Assembly (NCBI GenBank): GCA_022565075.1
Contig: JADFKG010000015.1
Coordinates: 1-20,347, forward strand
DNA: 20,347 bases
Source of the DNA: Chloroflexota bacterium
GTDB taxonomy: Bacteria > Chloroflexota > Dehalococcoidia > SM23-28-2 > RBG-16-64-32
Reading direction: 5' to 3'
The position numbers were made by a program, and so were the translations under genes. Positions 1 to 8,339 of this stretch are shown here, in pieces (position 1 is the first letter of the stretch; every line of letters begins with the position of its first letter). The notes under the pieces are model-generated. The model searched no databases and had not been told where the DNA came from. It worked only from the letters and a program-made list of their open reading frames with translations.

Positions 1-195
1 CGTTTCGAACAGGCCGGTGAGGGCGGCGTGCTTCGGTACGTGAACGCCGACTCGGACTACGATCCGCAGGAGTAACGTCTCTGCGAGCACCGCGGCGAGG
101 AGCGCGATGGTCAGGGGGCGAAAGCCCGCAGCGAGCGATTCGAGAAGCGTTAGTCGCCTTGAGGCTGCGCGCCGTGAAACGGCTGTGCCGAGCAT
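1..195 (-). CDS. Partial membrane protein, last visible gene of the NXR operon
   Basis: An open frame starts at ATG 195-193, 3 nt after the stop of the heme-b subunit gene, and runs off the left edge (65 codons seen). The N-terminus is rich in Arg and Ser (MLGTAVSRRAASRR), followed by one clear hydrophobic stretch (about residues 28-52, LTIALLAAVLAETLLLRIVV), so an inner-membrane protein is likely. Codon third positions are GC-rich as in the neighbours. The tight spacing says it is co-transcribed with the molybdoenzyme genes, so it may help anchor the complex or pass electrons to the membrane; that role is inferred from position only. I do not recognise the family from this fragment. Confidence 0.6.
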   Translation of the reverse strand, partial: MLGTAVSRRAASRRLTLLESLAAGFRPLTIALLAAVLAETLLLRIVVRVGVHVPKHAALTGLFET

Positions 196-198
196 CGT

Positions 199-1173
199 CT
201 ACTGCTGCTTGCTTCTCTGCCACCCACGAAAGGCCAGCGCACCGGTCAGAGCCGCGACCCCGATCGCGATGAGAGCTATCTGCCAGACTTCGATGCCGCC
301 TCCACTGTCAGCGATCTCGTCAGACAGAGTTAGGGTCAGGAACTGGGACACGGACTTGATCCCGTTACGCTCGTTCTTTGCGCCGTCCCAGACGGCAAAG
401 GCCACGTTGGTAGATTCGTTCACGGAGAACCGGGAGTACCCTTCGCCGCTGTCGAGATCCCGTGCGAACAAGACTCGCCATGAGCCGTCGCGCCACTCAC
501 CGCTACCGTCTACGATCTGGTCGTCGGCCTGCGTGAGAGTCCCGAAGCTGCCAGCGAGGAGATTGTCTACGGGCGTCGTGCGGTCGGTCTGTGCAAAGAT
601 GTTGCCAGCGGATCTGGCCGGATAAAACACGTCTTCGTCTTCAAACGGATAGGTGTCGACCAAAGCGTTGGGGTAGGCGTCATCGATGCCAACGTAACCC
701 TCGTCAATGTCGTTCTGCCAGGCACCCTTCCACTGCCAGACGTTCACCGGCGCGGTCGGGTCGCCCATGCAGAATGAGGGCACGGACTCACCCTCACTGA
801 CCGGGAACTGCACCGCGACAGCGTCCGTGAACTCGGTCTGGCTGCTCACCAAGAGGTCTTCGGTGTCGTCCTGCCACTCAAGGAGCACGTAAAGGCGGTC
901 GTTGTCGTGCAGGGCGCGGGCGGTGACCGTGCGATCGCCACCACCCTTCGGCTGGATCACCAGTTGACCGCTCAACGGTGCCTCAATCGGGCCTGCGCCC
1001 TTCCAGACGCCATCGAACGGATCGTCCAGAGGCACCTCTGCGTCCGCCTGCTTGGCGACGAGGGTGACGGTTTGGGAGGAAGCCAGGCGCATATCGCCCA
1101 GGGTCAAGACGATGGCGGTAGCCAGGGCCGCGAAGATGATCGCAGTCACGGTCCATCTAGTAGTAGATTGCAT
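199..1173 (-). CDS. nxrC: Heme-b gamma subunit of NXR-type molybdoenzyme (ethylbenzene dehydrogenase gamma family)
   Basis: The 324-aa protein has an N-terminal hydrophobic signal/anchor (residues 7-25), a soluble beta-rich domain and a C-terminal membrane helix (about 295-316, IEVWQIALIAIGVAALTGAL) followed by basic residues. The family binds one heme b with Met and Lys as axial ligands. Candidates here are Met136 (in SFCMGDP) and Lys273 (in the conserved WDGAKNERNGIKS stretch). In type II DMSO-reductase complexes this subunit takes electrons from the Fe-S subunit or hands them to a soluble carrier outside the cytoplasm. I chose ATG 1173 because GGAG lies 7 nt upstream; an in-frame ATG at 1200 would overlap the chaperone gene and has a weaker ribosome site. 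NxrC, DdhC, SerC and EbdC are homologous, so the name rests on the alpha/beta neighbours. Confidence 0.82.
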   Translation of the reverse strand: MQSTTRWTVTAIIFAALATAIVLTLGDMRLASSQTVTLVAKQADAEVPLDDPFDGVWKGAGPIEAPLSGQLVIQPKGGGDRTVTARALHDNDRLYVLLEWQDDTEDLLVSSQTEFTDAVAVQFPVSEGESVPSFCMGDPTAPVNVWQWKGAWQNDIDEGYVGIDDAYPNALVDTYPFEDEDVFYPARSAGNIFAQTDRTTPVDNLLAGSFGTLTQADDQIVDGSGEWRDGSWRVLFARDLDSGEGYSRFSVNESTNVAFAVWDGAKNERNGIKSVSQFLTLTLSDEIADSGGGIEVWQIALIAIGVAALTGALAFRGWQRSKQQ

Positions 1174-1190
1174 CGCTGACTCCTGATCTC

Positions 1191-1934
1191 CTACTGGCAT
1201 ATCTCGCCGATTGGGCAGCTGGACTCATCAGAATCTTCCGAGCGCCATTCCTGGCTGGCGAGCGCGACTTCGGGGTTGACTCTCAAGAAGGCCACTTCAC
1301 TCGAAATAAACTTCTCAAGTAGCGACGCCAGGCAGCCGTAGTAGCCTCCGTCGGCCCTCTGATCGAGAAGGCGCGCGAAGTGAATGCCCCAGCGTCCCAG
1401 GTGATCTCGAATGAACTTGCGCTGGGTCTCTCGGCAGAAGCGCGCTCTGGCCGGGTCGTGATGAGTCTGCGCGTAGGCCTCTTTGTACGTGAGGAAGTGC
1501 ATGAACTCGAGTTCGACGCTGATGTGGTCTACGCGCTCGCTTTCAGCTAGCGTCAGGCCGAACGCCTTGAAGAAGCCCGCGATGTCCGCCAGTTCGGTCG
1601 TCTCCTGGAATATCTCCTTGGCCGTGTAAAAAGCCTCGCAGGGCGGGCAGTCTGCTGATACGACGTGAGAAAAGATGTGCCCGTGTAGACTCTTCAGTTC
1701 GGACGGGCTGAGATCGGCCATCTGATCGCCGAACGCGGCTAGTTCGGGGTCCAGGTCCACGGGCAGGAACGCCGTCGCCTCTCGGGCCTGGGGCAGATCG
1801 GTCTCGACCATCGCCGCGACGACATCGTCATCAGGGTAGATCAAGGCCTGAGACAACAGCTGATATATGCAAGCACGTGCGACGGCGCGGCTGGCTACAA
1901 CTTCTTTTCGCAGTTCTGTCGTTTGTGTGACCAT
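1191..1934 (-). CDS. TorD/NarJ-family molybdoenzyme assembly chaperone
   Basis: A 247-aa, helix-rich, cytoplasmic protein without signal peptide. The central stretch around PPCEAFYTAKEIFQ (about residues 95-115), and the following run to FFKAFGL, are typical of TorD/DmsD/NarJ chaperones. These hold the catalytic subunit until the molybdenum cofactor is inserted and screen its Tat signal before export. The family is often about 180-240 aa, so this is full length. An unusual Cys pair ends the protein (SSCPIGEICQ). The gene starts 9 nt after the beta-subunit stop with AGAGGG as ribosome site, and lies between beta and gamma genes as nxrD/ddhD/serD-type chaperones do. Function is firm at family level; the specific client is inferred from the operon. 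Confidence 0.85.
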   Translation of the reverse strand: MVTQTTELRKEVVASRAVARACIYQLLSQALIYPDDDVVAAMVETDLPQAREATAFLPVDLDPELAAFGDQMADLSPSELKSLHGHIFSHVVSADCPPCEAFYTAKEIFQETTELADIAGFFKAFGLTLAESERVDHISVELEFMHFLTYKEAYAQTHHDPARARFCRETQRKFIRDHLGRWGIHFARLLDQRADGGYYGCLASLLEKFISSEVAFLRVNPEVALASQEWRSEDSDESSCPIGEICQ

Positions 1935-1943
1935 GACGCCCTC

Positions 1944-3197
1944 TTAAATCGAGTTCTGGTACTGCTGGCCCCGCTCGATGATGCCCTCGTCTACGGACAC
2001 GCGCACGACCTCGTTGTCGTCCCGGTCGAAGCCAATGATCGTATCGTTGTACATCTGCCAAGTACGGCCGTTGATCTCGGTCTCTGATACCAGTTCGCCG
2101 TCTTCGATCTCGTATCTGAAGATGATGGTCTGAGTGGTGCGGAAGAGCTGAAGGACGGCCAGCAGTTCACGTGATGGGTTGGTGTAGCGCTCGATGGCGT
2201 CGTCCACGCCGGGACCGAACATCTGGCGCAGGTAAGGTCGCGGCACCCACCGCGGCGGAATGTAGTAGATGTTGGGCTCCGTGCCGAACTGCGGATAGAG
2301 AGGCAGCGCCACCCTCTCCTGGCGGATGAGATAGTAGAGAGGGTTGAAGCGGTCCTCAGCCCAGTCCCCGTTCTCTATCTTTACAAGACCCTGGAGACGA
2401 ATCTTTCCCACGCAGGTGGCGACGCAGCGTGTCTCCATCGGTACGCCATTAGTCAGAGGGTCGCTCCCCTCAACTCTTGGGTAGCAGCCGACGCACTTTT
2501 CGCTCACGCGCGTCGTTGGCCGGTACATCGCCTTCTTGTAGGGACATTGCTCGACGCATTTGCGGTAGCCCCGGCAGCGCTCCTGATCGATGAGGACGAT
2601 GCCGTCTTCGGGCCGCTTGTAGATGGCGTTGCGCGGACAGGCCGACACGCAGCCTGGGTAGGTGCAGTGATTGCAGATGCGCTGGAGGTAGAAGAACCAG
2701 GTGTTGTGTTCGGGCAGCTGAGCGCCGTCCGTGTGGTATACGCCGGGGACGCCGGCTGGTCCCTTTGGCGTGTCTTCGTAGAGGTTTGGGCCAGTCCACT
2801 CTTCTTCCGTCGGCAGATAGCCGATCGCGTTCTCGTCGCCGGTGGCGGCGGCGGCCTCGAAGATAGTCTGACCGTTGTACGTGCCGTAGGGTGATCTGTC
2901 GCCTCGCTGAGAGCTGTCCCACTTCTGGCCGCCGGGGTTCGCCTTCTCAAGCATCTCCAGCAGCTTGACGTCCCAGTGATGAGGGTAGCCTCCGTAGGGC
3001 TTGCTCTCCACGTTGTTCCACCACATGTATTCTTGCCCGCGGCTGAACGTCCACGTGGACTTGCAGGCCATAGTACAGGTCTGACAGGCGATGCAGCGGT
3101 TGATGTTGAACACCGCAGCGAACTGCCGATCGGGATGAGCTTCCTCAAGCCGGTAGTCCATCTCCCGTCCTAGTTGCCAGTTGTATACCTTGGCCAT
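1944..3197 (-). CDS. nxrB: Nitrite oxidoreductase/nitrate reductase-type beta subunit, four Fe-S clusters
   Basis: A 417-aa electron-transfer subunit. Cys groups: C35-x2-C38-x2-C41-x3-C45; C175-x2-C178-x4-C183-x3-C187; C208-x5-C214-x3-C218; C235-x2-C238, then C258-x3-C262. Where a fourth Cys would fall in the third group there is Tyr211 (CRGYRKC), as NarH-type subunits have Trp there; this predicts three [4Fe-4S] and one [3Fe-4S] cluster. The opening VYNWQLGR, the EYMWWNNVE stretch, RICNHCTYPGC and GTEPNIYYIPPRW agree with my memory of Nitrospira-type NxrB across nearly the whole length. There is no signal peptide, so it should be co-exported with the Tat-bearing alpha subunit. It starts 21 nt downstream of the alpha stop. 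Direction of catalysis (nitrite oxidation or nitrate reduction) cannot be decided from sequence. Confidence 0.9.
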   Translation of the reverse strand: MAKVYNWQLGREMDYRLEEAHPDRQFAAVFNINRCIACQTCTMACKSTWTFSRGQEYMWWNNVESKPYGGYPHHWDVKLLEMLEKANPGGQKWDSSQRGDRSPYGTYNGQTIFEAAAATGDENAIGYLPTEEEWTGPNLYEDTPKGPAGVPGVYHTDGAQLPEHNTWFFYLQRICNHCTYPGCVSACPRNAIYKRPEDGIVLIDQERCRGYRKCVEQCPYKKAMYRPTTRVSEKCVGCYPRVEGSDPLTNGVPMETRCVATCVGKIRLQGLVKIENGDWAEDRFNPLYYLIRQERVALPLYPQFGTEPNIYYIPPRWVPRPYLRQMFGPGVDDAIERYTNPSRELLAVLQLFRTTQTIIFRYEIEDGELVSETEINGRTWQMYNDTIIGFDRDDNEVVRVSVDEGIIERGQQYQNSI

Positions 3198-3218
3198 CGT
3201 TGTTACCTTTCGCTGGCG

Positions 3219-6200
3219 CTAAGCCTCATCGACCTGGACTAGCCCTCCGGCCAGGTACTTGTTCATCATTTCACTTTCGTTCTTCGGCGTTCGGCCGGTC
3301 GTCCCGGGTGTCCAGAGGCCCTGGCCGTCGAGACCGCCTGATTCCGCCTTTGTGACCTTGACGAGCGTCTCCTTGGGAACGGTGTTGAGCGCGTGATTGT
3401 CCGCTTCGCCGCCGAACATGAAGGCGAGTTCGACCTTCTTCTTGTGAAACAGTGTGTCGGTCTGGTGCATCGGCATCTGCCAGTCGCGTGTGATGCTCTG
3501 CTGGGATCCGTAGCGCATATTGGACTGGTAGCCGGTGCCCTCGGACAGGGCTCGGCCGTCCGGGCGCGTCTCGTGCGCCAGGACGGACCTCTCCGTGGCC
3601 ATATTCGGAGAGTGCTTCATCATGATCACGTTGTATGGGTAGGCCGGGTTGTACCTGGCGCGCAGCTTCAGCCGCGCGACTTTGTAGAAGGGGTCGTCTT
3701 CTGACCAACCGTAGTAGGGACGATCAGCCGGGTTGGCGTCGACGTAGACGTAGTCACCGTCCTCAATACCGAGGTCCTTTGCCGCCTCCGGGTTCATATG
3801 CAGCTGGTGCTCACCGGCGCCAGGCAGCCGCTTGTCCGCGCGATATGGGTCCCCGAAATTGGAGTCCCAGATCTGGTGCCAGTCGACACTGCTCCACTGG
3901 GAGTGGACGCGGTGCCGTGTCTTGGGGGTCAGACAGTAGAAATGGAACCCTCCGTGCCAGAGCGGGTTCTTTGTCTGTTTGACTTCGGCCCAGGACATCT
4001 TGTTGTTGGCGATGGTGCGAAGGTCGCCGTCCAGGACCTCGTTCTGCAGCATTTCGGGAGTGATGCCGTAGTTGTTTGGCCGGATGTATGGGTTAGTGCT
4101 GACGATGACGTTGGGAAGGTACGGCGTGGCTTCGGGGCCCTCGCGATGCACGATGAAGTTCTCGCCGTATTCGATCGCTTCGGGAATGTCGCAGTAGGCG
4201 TTGAGGCGTCCGGTGTCCGTGAAGAACGGCACGTTGTCGTTCATCTGCTCCCAGAAGGGAATCCGTGGGTAGGTGCGGAACATCATCAGGGCGGCGCCAG
4301 GCTCGCCGTACTTACCGTCCATGATGTCGCTGACCTTGTAGCCTGTAGTCGTCGTGGAGGAGTCCAGGAGGCGCTGCATGTACACCTCGGGCCGGCCCTC
4401 GAGCGCGAACTTCCAGTAGTCGGCCATGCGCGGGTCGTTGATCTGCTCCCCGAGCCTCTTGGCCATCTCCGCGATGATTGTGACGTCGTCCTTGCTGTCG
4501 TAAAGCGGTTGGATGCCGCCCTTGCCCCAGATCTGAAGGAAGGGGTTCGAACACGATGCGGTGATCTCCAGCGCCTGGAACTCCATCCAGGAGTTGGCAG
4601 GGAGCAGGAAGTCCGAGTACTCGCCGGTCGCGGTCATCTCGATGTCCTGGTTGATGATGAGGTCGACCTTGGGGTTGACGTTCTTGATCTGTTCGTACGC
4701 CCACTTGGCGTTGTTGATGATGTTCACGTTGTTGAACCACATCATCTTCGTTGGGGTGGGCATGTGGGTCTGACCGGTGAAGTTCTTGCGGCCTTGAGCG
4801 GGCGTATCGACGATCAGTGCCTGATCGCCGTGGTCCCAGTAGGCCGGCTCCTCGTCCTTGGCGTGGCCCTTGACGATGATGTCTTTGCCGGATGCGGCAG
4901 GATCGAGGTTTGGCCGCAACGGGTCCTCGGCGACCCACCCTTTGAACCCCGGGCCAGTCCAGGGAGAGCTCTGAAAGAGGGCTGCCTTGTAGTTTCCGGC
5001 CCACTGGTGGCAGCCGGCGCCCGGCTTGCCGATGTTGCCGGTCAGCATCAGGGGAAGGTACGTGGCGCGGTTGTGCAACGTTGCGTGGAACCAGTGCTGG
5101 ATGCCCTCACCGACGTGGATTGCGACCGGGCTGATCGTCGCGATGTCTTCGGCAAGCCGCTCAATCAGATCCTTCGGCGCCCCACAGATCTCGTGGACGG
5201 TATCGAGGTCGTAGTCCCGCAGGTTGATCTTGTACATCTCCCACAGGCTCATCACTTCGACCTCCGTGCCGTCAGTGAGAGAGATCGTCCCCGTGTACTC
5301 CAGCGAGGGATCGATGCCTCTTTGAGTCATTCGCTCGCCGAGGTCGTCGCGCGTAATGGCCTTAAGGCTGTTGCTATTCTGGTCGAACACTACGTAGTCA
5401 CCGAGCTGCTCGTATTGCTCCCGGGTGAGCCCCTGGGTGGCGAAACTCGGGCCGTCCGCAGAAAGGCCGGGCTGGTAGCCCGGGAATACCTCGTCAGCGT
5501 GTAGTCGCTTGAGGTTATCGGTCCTCACCAGCAAGGGCAGATCGGTAAACTGCTTCACGAACTCCTCGTCGTGCCAGCCCTTGTCCATGATGATCTTCGA
5601 CACGGCCAGGAAGATCGTCGTGTCGGAGATGCCGGGCCGCACGGAGAGCCAGTAGTCTGCTTTCGTCGCGGGGGGGCTGTACTCGGGCGAGATGACGACG
5701 ATCTTCGCTCCCCGCTCCATCGTGTTGTAGAAGAAGTGGGTATCGGGCATCTTGTTTTCGATCATGTTGACGCCGGCGTGGATGTGCAGCTTCGTATTGA
5801 TCATGTCGTTCAAGTCGCAGTCAGATGTCTGCAGCCCGTGCACGAATGGCTGGCCGGGGGCCTGGTCGCCGTGCCACGTGTAGTTGGACCAGTTGCGGCC
5901 CCCCAGCGCGTCATCGGGATCGATTCCGCGAACGTGGCTGTCGAGCAAGGCCAGCATGTTGGAGAAGCGGTACATGCCGTACTTCCCGATTACGCCCAGC
6001 AGACCCATACCGCCACGCAGCTTGAGGGTTCGAGTACCAGCGCCGTGCATCTCTTCGATCATCTCGGGCTGGTAGCCTTCGTCTCGCAAGCGCTGGGCGC
6101 CCTCCTCGCCGCTGTAGGCTTTCGCTATGGCGACCATGCCTCGCGTGGCATAGTCGTAAGCCTCGTCCCAGGAGAGGCGTTCGAACGTGTCTTGGCCTCG

Positions 6201-6695
6201 TGATGTGAACTTGTACTTGTCGCGGTTGTCGGGCGTTAGCTCTGGAAAACTATCGTCCGCCCACTGCTTCCAGCCGGCTCGTACCATCGGGTGCTGAAGC
6301 CGGTACGGGCCGTATACCCGCCGGTGCATCGTCAGGCCTTTCGAACAACCTCGTGGGTTCCAGTGCTCTGTAGCGCGATTGCCATCCAGGTCGGTCAGGC
6401 GGCCGGAGTCGTAGTTCTGTTCGATCCGTGCGACGATGCCGTTTCGCCTGAAAGCCCGGAGGCGGCAGGCGTGCGTGTCGTTGGGCGAGCAAACGAACGT
6501 AAAGCTGTCGTCGTAGGCATACTGGTCGCGGTAGACGGTCTCCCAATCGCGGTTCGGGTATTCCTCGAGCGGGTTGCCGATGGCGACGACCTCGAATCGG
6601 CGAAGCGCCAACGATGTGCCGCTGCTAACGATGGCGCCGGTGGCCAGCGCGGCTCCGCCTAGCTTGAGAAACCTTCGACGTGACAGCTTTTTCAT
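3219..6695 (-). CDS. nxrA: Extracytoplasmic nitrite oxidoreductase-type molybdopterin catalytic subunit
   Basis: An 1158-aa type II DMSO-reductase family protein, carrying Mo-bis(MGD) and one Fe-S cluster. A Tat signal opens it (SRRRFLKLGGAALATG, residues 5-20), so the mature enzyme acts outside the cytoplasm. Asp277 in NYTWHGDQAPG matches the Mo-ligand Asp of NarG (the Asp in WYCDLPP). Cys69, Cys77 and Cys117, with His75, form the N-terminal cluster region. The spacing C-x7-C differs from NarG and fits the periplasmic NXR branch. GLQTSD, ENKMPDTHFF, QFTDLPLLVRTDNLKRL, HVGEGIQHWFHATL and TGQTHMPTPTK agree with remembered Nitrospira-type NxrA. The gene starts 3 nt after the small upstream gene. 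Alternatives are selenate, perchlorate or DMS dehydrogenase-type enzymes, which I consider less likely. Confidence 0.9.
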   Translation of the reverse strand: MKKLSRRRFLKLGGAALATGAIVSSGTSLALRRFEVVAIGNPLEEYPNRDWETVYRDQYAYDDSFTFVCSPNDTHACRLRAFRRNGIVARIEQNYDSGRLTDLDGNRATEHWNPRGCSKGLTMHRRVYGPYRLQHPMVRAGWKQWADDSFPELTPDNRDKYKFTSRGQDTFERLSWDEAYDYATRGMVAIAKAYSGEEGAQRLRDEGYQPEMIEEMHGAGTRTLKLRGGMGLLGVIGKYGMYRFSNMLALLDSHVRGIDPDDALGGRNWSNYTWHGDQAPGQPFVHGLQTSDCDLNDMINTKLHIHAGVNMIENKMPDTHFFYNTMERGAKIVVISPEYSPPATKADYWLSVRPGISDTTIFLAVSKIIMDKGWHDEEFVKQFTDLPLLVRTDNLKRLHADEVFPGYQPGLSADGPSFATQGLTREQYEQLGDYVVFDQNSNSLKAITRDDLGERMTQRGIDPSLEYTGTISLTDGTEVEVMSLWEMYKINLRDYDLDTVHEICGAPKDLIERLAEDIATISPVAIHVGEGIQHWFHATLHNRATYLPLMLTGNIGKPGAGCHQWAGNYKAALFQSSPWTGPGFKGWVAEDPLRPNLDPAASGKDIIVKGHAKDEEPAYWDHGDQALIVDTPAQGRKNFTGQTHMPTPTKMMWFNNVNIINNAKWAYEQIKNVNPKVDLIINQDIEMTATGEYSDFLLPANSWMEFQALEITASCSNPFLQIWGKGGIQPLYDSKDDVTIIAEMAKRLGEQINDPRMADYWKFALEGRPEVYMQRLLDSSTTTTGYKVSDIMDGKYGEPGAALMMFRTYPRIPFWEQMNDNVPFFTDTGRLNAYCDIPEAIEYGENFIVHREGPEATPYLPNVIVSTNPYIRPNNYGITPEMLQNEVLDGDLRTIANNKMSWAEVKQTKNPLWHGGFHFYCLTPKTRHRVHSQWSSVDWHQIWDSNFGDPYRADKRLPGAGEHQLHMNPEAAKDLGIEDGDYVYVDANPADRPYYGWSEDDPFYKVARLKLRARYNPAYPYNVIMMKHSPNMATERSVLAHETRPDGRALSEGTGYQSNMRYGSQQSITRDWQMPMHQTDTLFHKKKVELAFMFGGEADNHALNTVPKETLVKVTKAESGGLDGQGLWTPGTTGRTPKNESEMMNKYLAGGLVQVDEA

Positions 6696-6698
6696 AGT

Positions 6699-6974
6699 CT
6701 AGTCTCCAGGCGATAGAGTCGGGCCTGCTTTGACTCCGGTAACGGCCTCGATGCGCTCGCGAACGAATTCTTCGCCTTTGGCACGCAGAATCTGGTTTGG
6801 ACCTCGATAGAAAGAGTTGCGGAAGAGCCTGAGAATACGTTCGCCGTTCCAGCCCATTCGGGCGTATTCCTCGATGAAGCACCCGGCCATCTCCTCCAGA
6901 GCCTTCTCGTCTGGGCCCCCTTTCATCTGAACTCCAACTAGCTCCAGCGGATCTTCGGGTTCGTGGATTTTCAT
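6699..6974 (-). CDS. Conserved-looking small protein (91 aa) heading the NXR operon
   Basis: A 91-aa cytoplasmic protein with no signal peptide or membrane helix. It looks helical and charged, with a central EEYARMGWNGERILRLF segment, the motif FYRGPNQI, and a C-terminal GEEFVRERIEAVTG helix. One Cys (residue 32) is present and no metal motif is visible. It lies 3 nt upstream of the alpha-subunit ATG, so it is surely co-transcribed and probably translationally coupled. I recall similar small proteins beside other molybdopterin oxidoreductases, but no function is known to me. An assembly or accessory role is inference from position alone. Confidence 0.75.
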   Translation of the reverse strand: MKIHEPEDPLELVGVQMKGGPDEKALEEMAGCFIEEYARMGWNGERILRLFRNSFYRGPNQILRAKGEEFVRERIEAVTGVKAGPTLSPGD

Positions 6975-7421
6975 CTCGGCGTCGTTGCCTTTCGGCGATC
7001 GAAGGCTAGACCGTAGCCAGTCGGACGTGAGATGTGAAGCATTGAGATCTTCTTGCTTTCATTGCAGCTAGCCTATCGTGATCTTCTGCACAATGTTCCA
7101 CCGTGTCAGTCGGGTATGGCAGTGCGGAGTTGCGGGGTAGTGCCCTACTGGGCTGTGGGGTGCCAATATTACATCCGTATCTGGATGGGTCACGCAGCCA
7201 GCCTGTGGGGTGCCAAAATTACATCCGTATCTTGCGGAGGGCGTTCATCAAAGTGCGTCAGCCCAGGGGGACTATCAGTCGTGGAATGCCCCACACGGCG
7301 CCATCCGGCGCACGGAAATGGCTCAATGAATTGCGCCTGCGAGCAGTAAGGCGCACTTTACGGCCCTGATCGCCGGATCTGGGTTGACTTCCCCGCCCAG
7401 TTGAGTGAGTGATGTCAGTCG
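6975..7421. other. Divergent intergenic region, no gene seen
   Basis: About 450 bp separates the divergent NXR operon and recombinase gene. Short open frames on the plus strand here have poor codon bias and no ribosome site, so I do not call them. The region must hold the promoter for the minus-strand operon, but no convincing -35/-10 pair stands out on that strand. Its only clear structure is the 30-bp direct repeat listed separately. TTGACT at 7384-7389 resembles a -35 box for the recombinase but lacks a matching -10. Confidence 0.5.
7153..7232. repeat. Two 30-bp direct repeats at exactly 50-bp period
   Basis: Copies at 7153-7182 and 7203-7232 differ at one base (T or A at the thirteenth-to-fourteenth position of the unit). 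Each begins CTGTGGGGTGCCA and ends ATTACATCCGTATCT. The 50-bp period places both on the same helix face (about five turns). They lie about 190-270 bp upstream of both the recombinase and the NXR operon starts. They could be arm-type recombinase sites or operators for a regulator of either gene. Confidence 0.85.
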
Positions 7422-8339
7422 ATGGTTAGCGAGTCACTCCAGTCACTTTCGTCCCTCTACATCACGTCCTGCGGTATCGAAGGGAAGTCGCCAGAGACGC
7501 TCCGATCCTACGCCGAGACGCTCAAGATCTTCATGCGGTCAGTGGACCACTTGGGCCTACCCGACGACCCGGGTCTGTTCCGGCCGGCCGACGTCTACGA
7601 GTTCCTGGGCCACATCGGGAGCACCGGAGTCTCCGCCATCACCCAGTGGAGACGGCAGCGAGAGACACGTGCCTTCTTCTCCTGGCTCCTCCGCCACGAC
7701 TACATCTCGTCCAACCCGTTCATGAAGGTCAAGAACATCAAGGTCCCGCAGAAGATCGTCCAGCCGTTTACTCACGACGATATACAGCGACTCCTCAGCT
7801 ACTGCGACGCCGGCACCCGGAAAGGGGCTCGGGACCAGGCTCTGATCCTGGTGCTCCTGGACACGGGCCTTAGGGCAAGCGAGCTGGCCAACCTGGAGTT
7901 GGGGGACGTCGACTTCGGCACCCAGCGGATGCTGATCAAGCACGCCAAAGGAAACAAGCAGCGGGTGGTCCGCTTCGGTGAGCGGGCGCGCCAGGCTCTG
8001 CAGCACTACATCCGATCGTTCCGGGGAGACGCACCAGGCTACTTGCTGCTGACTGCCCGCGGCGGCCGTCACCTGAACCGCAGCGCGATGCGGACGATCT
8101 TCCAGCGGCTGGGTGAGGAGTGCGGGATCCCCAAGGTGCACCCACACCGCTTCCGTCACACGTTCGCCACCTGGGCGATCGAGCAGCAGGCCCGGGAGAT
8201 CGATGTCCAGCGCCTCCTTGGGCACTCAACGTCGGCGATGCTGCGCCGGTACACGGCCTCCTACGATGCGGAGAAGGCGGCTCAGGCCCACGCTTCGTTC
8301 AGTCCCGGCGACCGCCTCGCAACGCTCCCGGCAGTGTGA
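7422..8339 (+). CDS. Tyrosine recombinase/integrase (XerC/D-like)
   Basis: A 305-aa protein, the usual length for Xer-like recombinases. The N-terminal SAM-like core-binding domain covers about residues 5-95. The catalytic domain carries the full set: Arg151 (TGLRASEL), Lys176 or Lys179 (HAKGNKQR), His242 and Arg245 (HPHRFRHTF), His268 (LLGHS) and nucleophile Tyr277 (RRYTAS). All active residues are intact, so the enzyme should cut and rejoin DNA. It lies 170 bp from a tRNA-Lys 3' fragment and points towards it, which suggests that it is the integrase of an element that used that tRNA gene rather than the housekeeping dif recombinase. No strong ribosome site precedes ATG 7422, so the start is tentative. 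Confidence 0.9.
   Translation: MVSESLQSLSSLYITSCGIEGKSPETLRSYAETLKIFMRSVDHLGLPDDPGLFRPADVYEFLGHIGSTGVSAITQWRRQRETRAFFSWLLRHDYISSNPFMKVKNIKVPQKIVQPFTHDDIQRLLSYCDAGTRKGARDQALILVLLDTGLRASELANLELGDVDFGTQRMLIKHAKGNKQRVVRFGERARQALQHYIRSFRGDAPGYLLLTARGGRHLNRSAMRTIFQRLGEECGIPKVHPHRFRHTFATWAIEQQAREIDVQRLLGHSTSAMLRRYTASYDAEKAAQAHASFSPGDRLATLPAV

Noticed and set aside
3798..5504. 568-codon open frame on the plus strand, antisense to the catalytic subunit
   Set aside because: It mirrors codon positions of the real high-GC gene on the other strand, has no ribosome site, and its product (Val/Asp/Leu-rich, low in normal motifs) matches no family.
7153..7232. Possible CRISPR array
   Set aside because: Only two repeat copies with a 20-bp spacer and no cas genes; spacing and number do not fit.
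7261..7280. Second DosR-like box (GGGACTATCAGTCG)
   Set aside because: The half-sites are offset by an extra base and the right arm is poor, so it falls short of the site at 11817-11836.
7053..7369. Two overlapping small plus-strand frames (98 and 88 codons) before the recombinase
   Set aside because: They span the direct repeats, have poor codon bias, no ribosome site and no similarity that I recognise.
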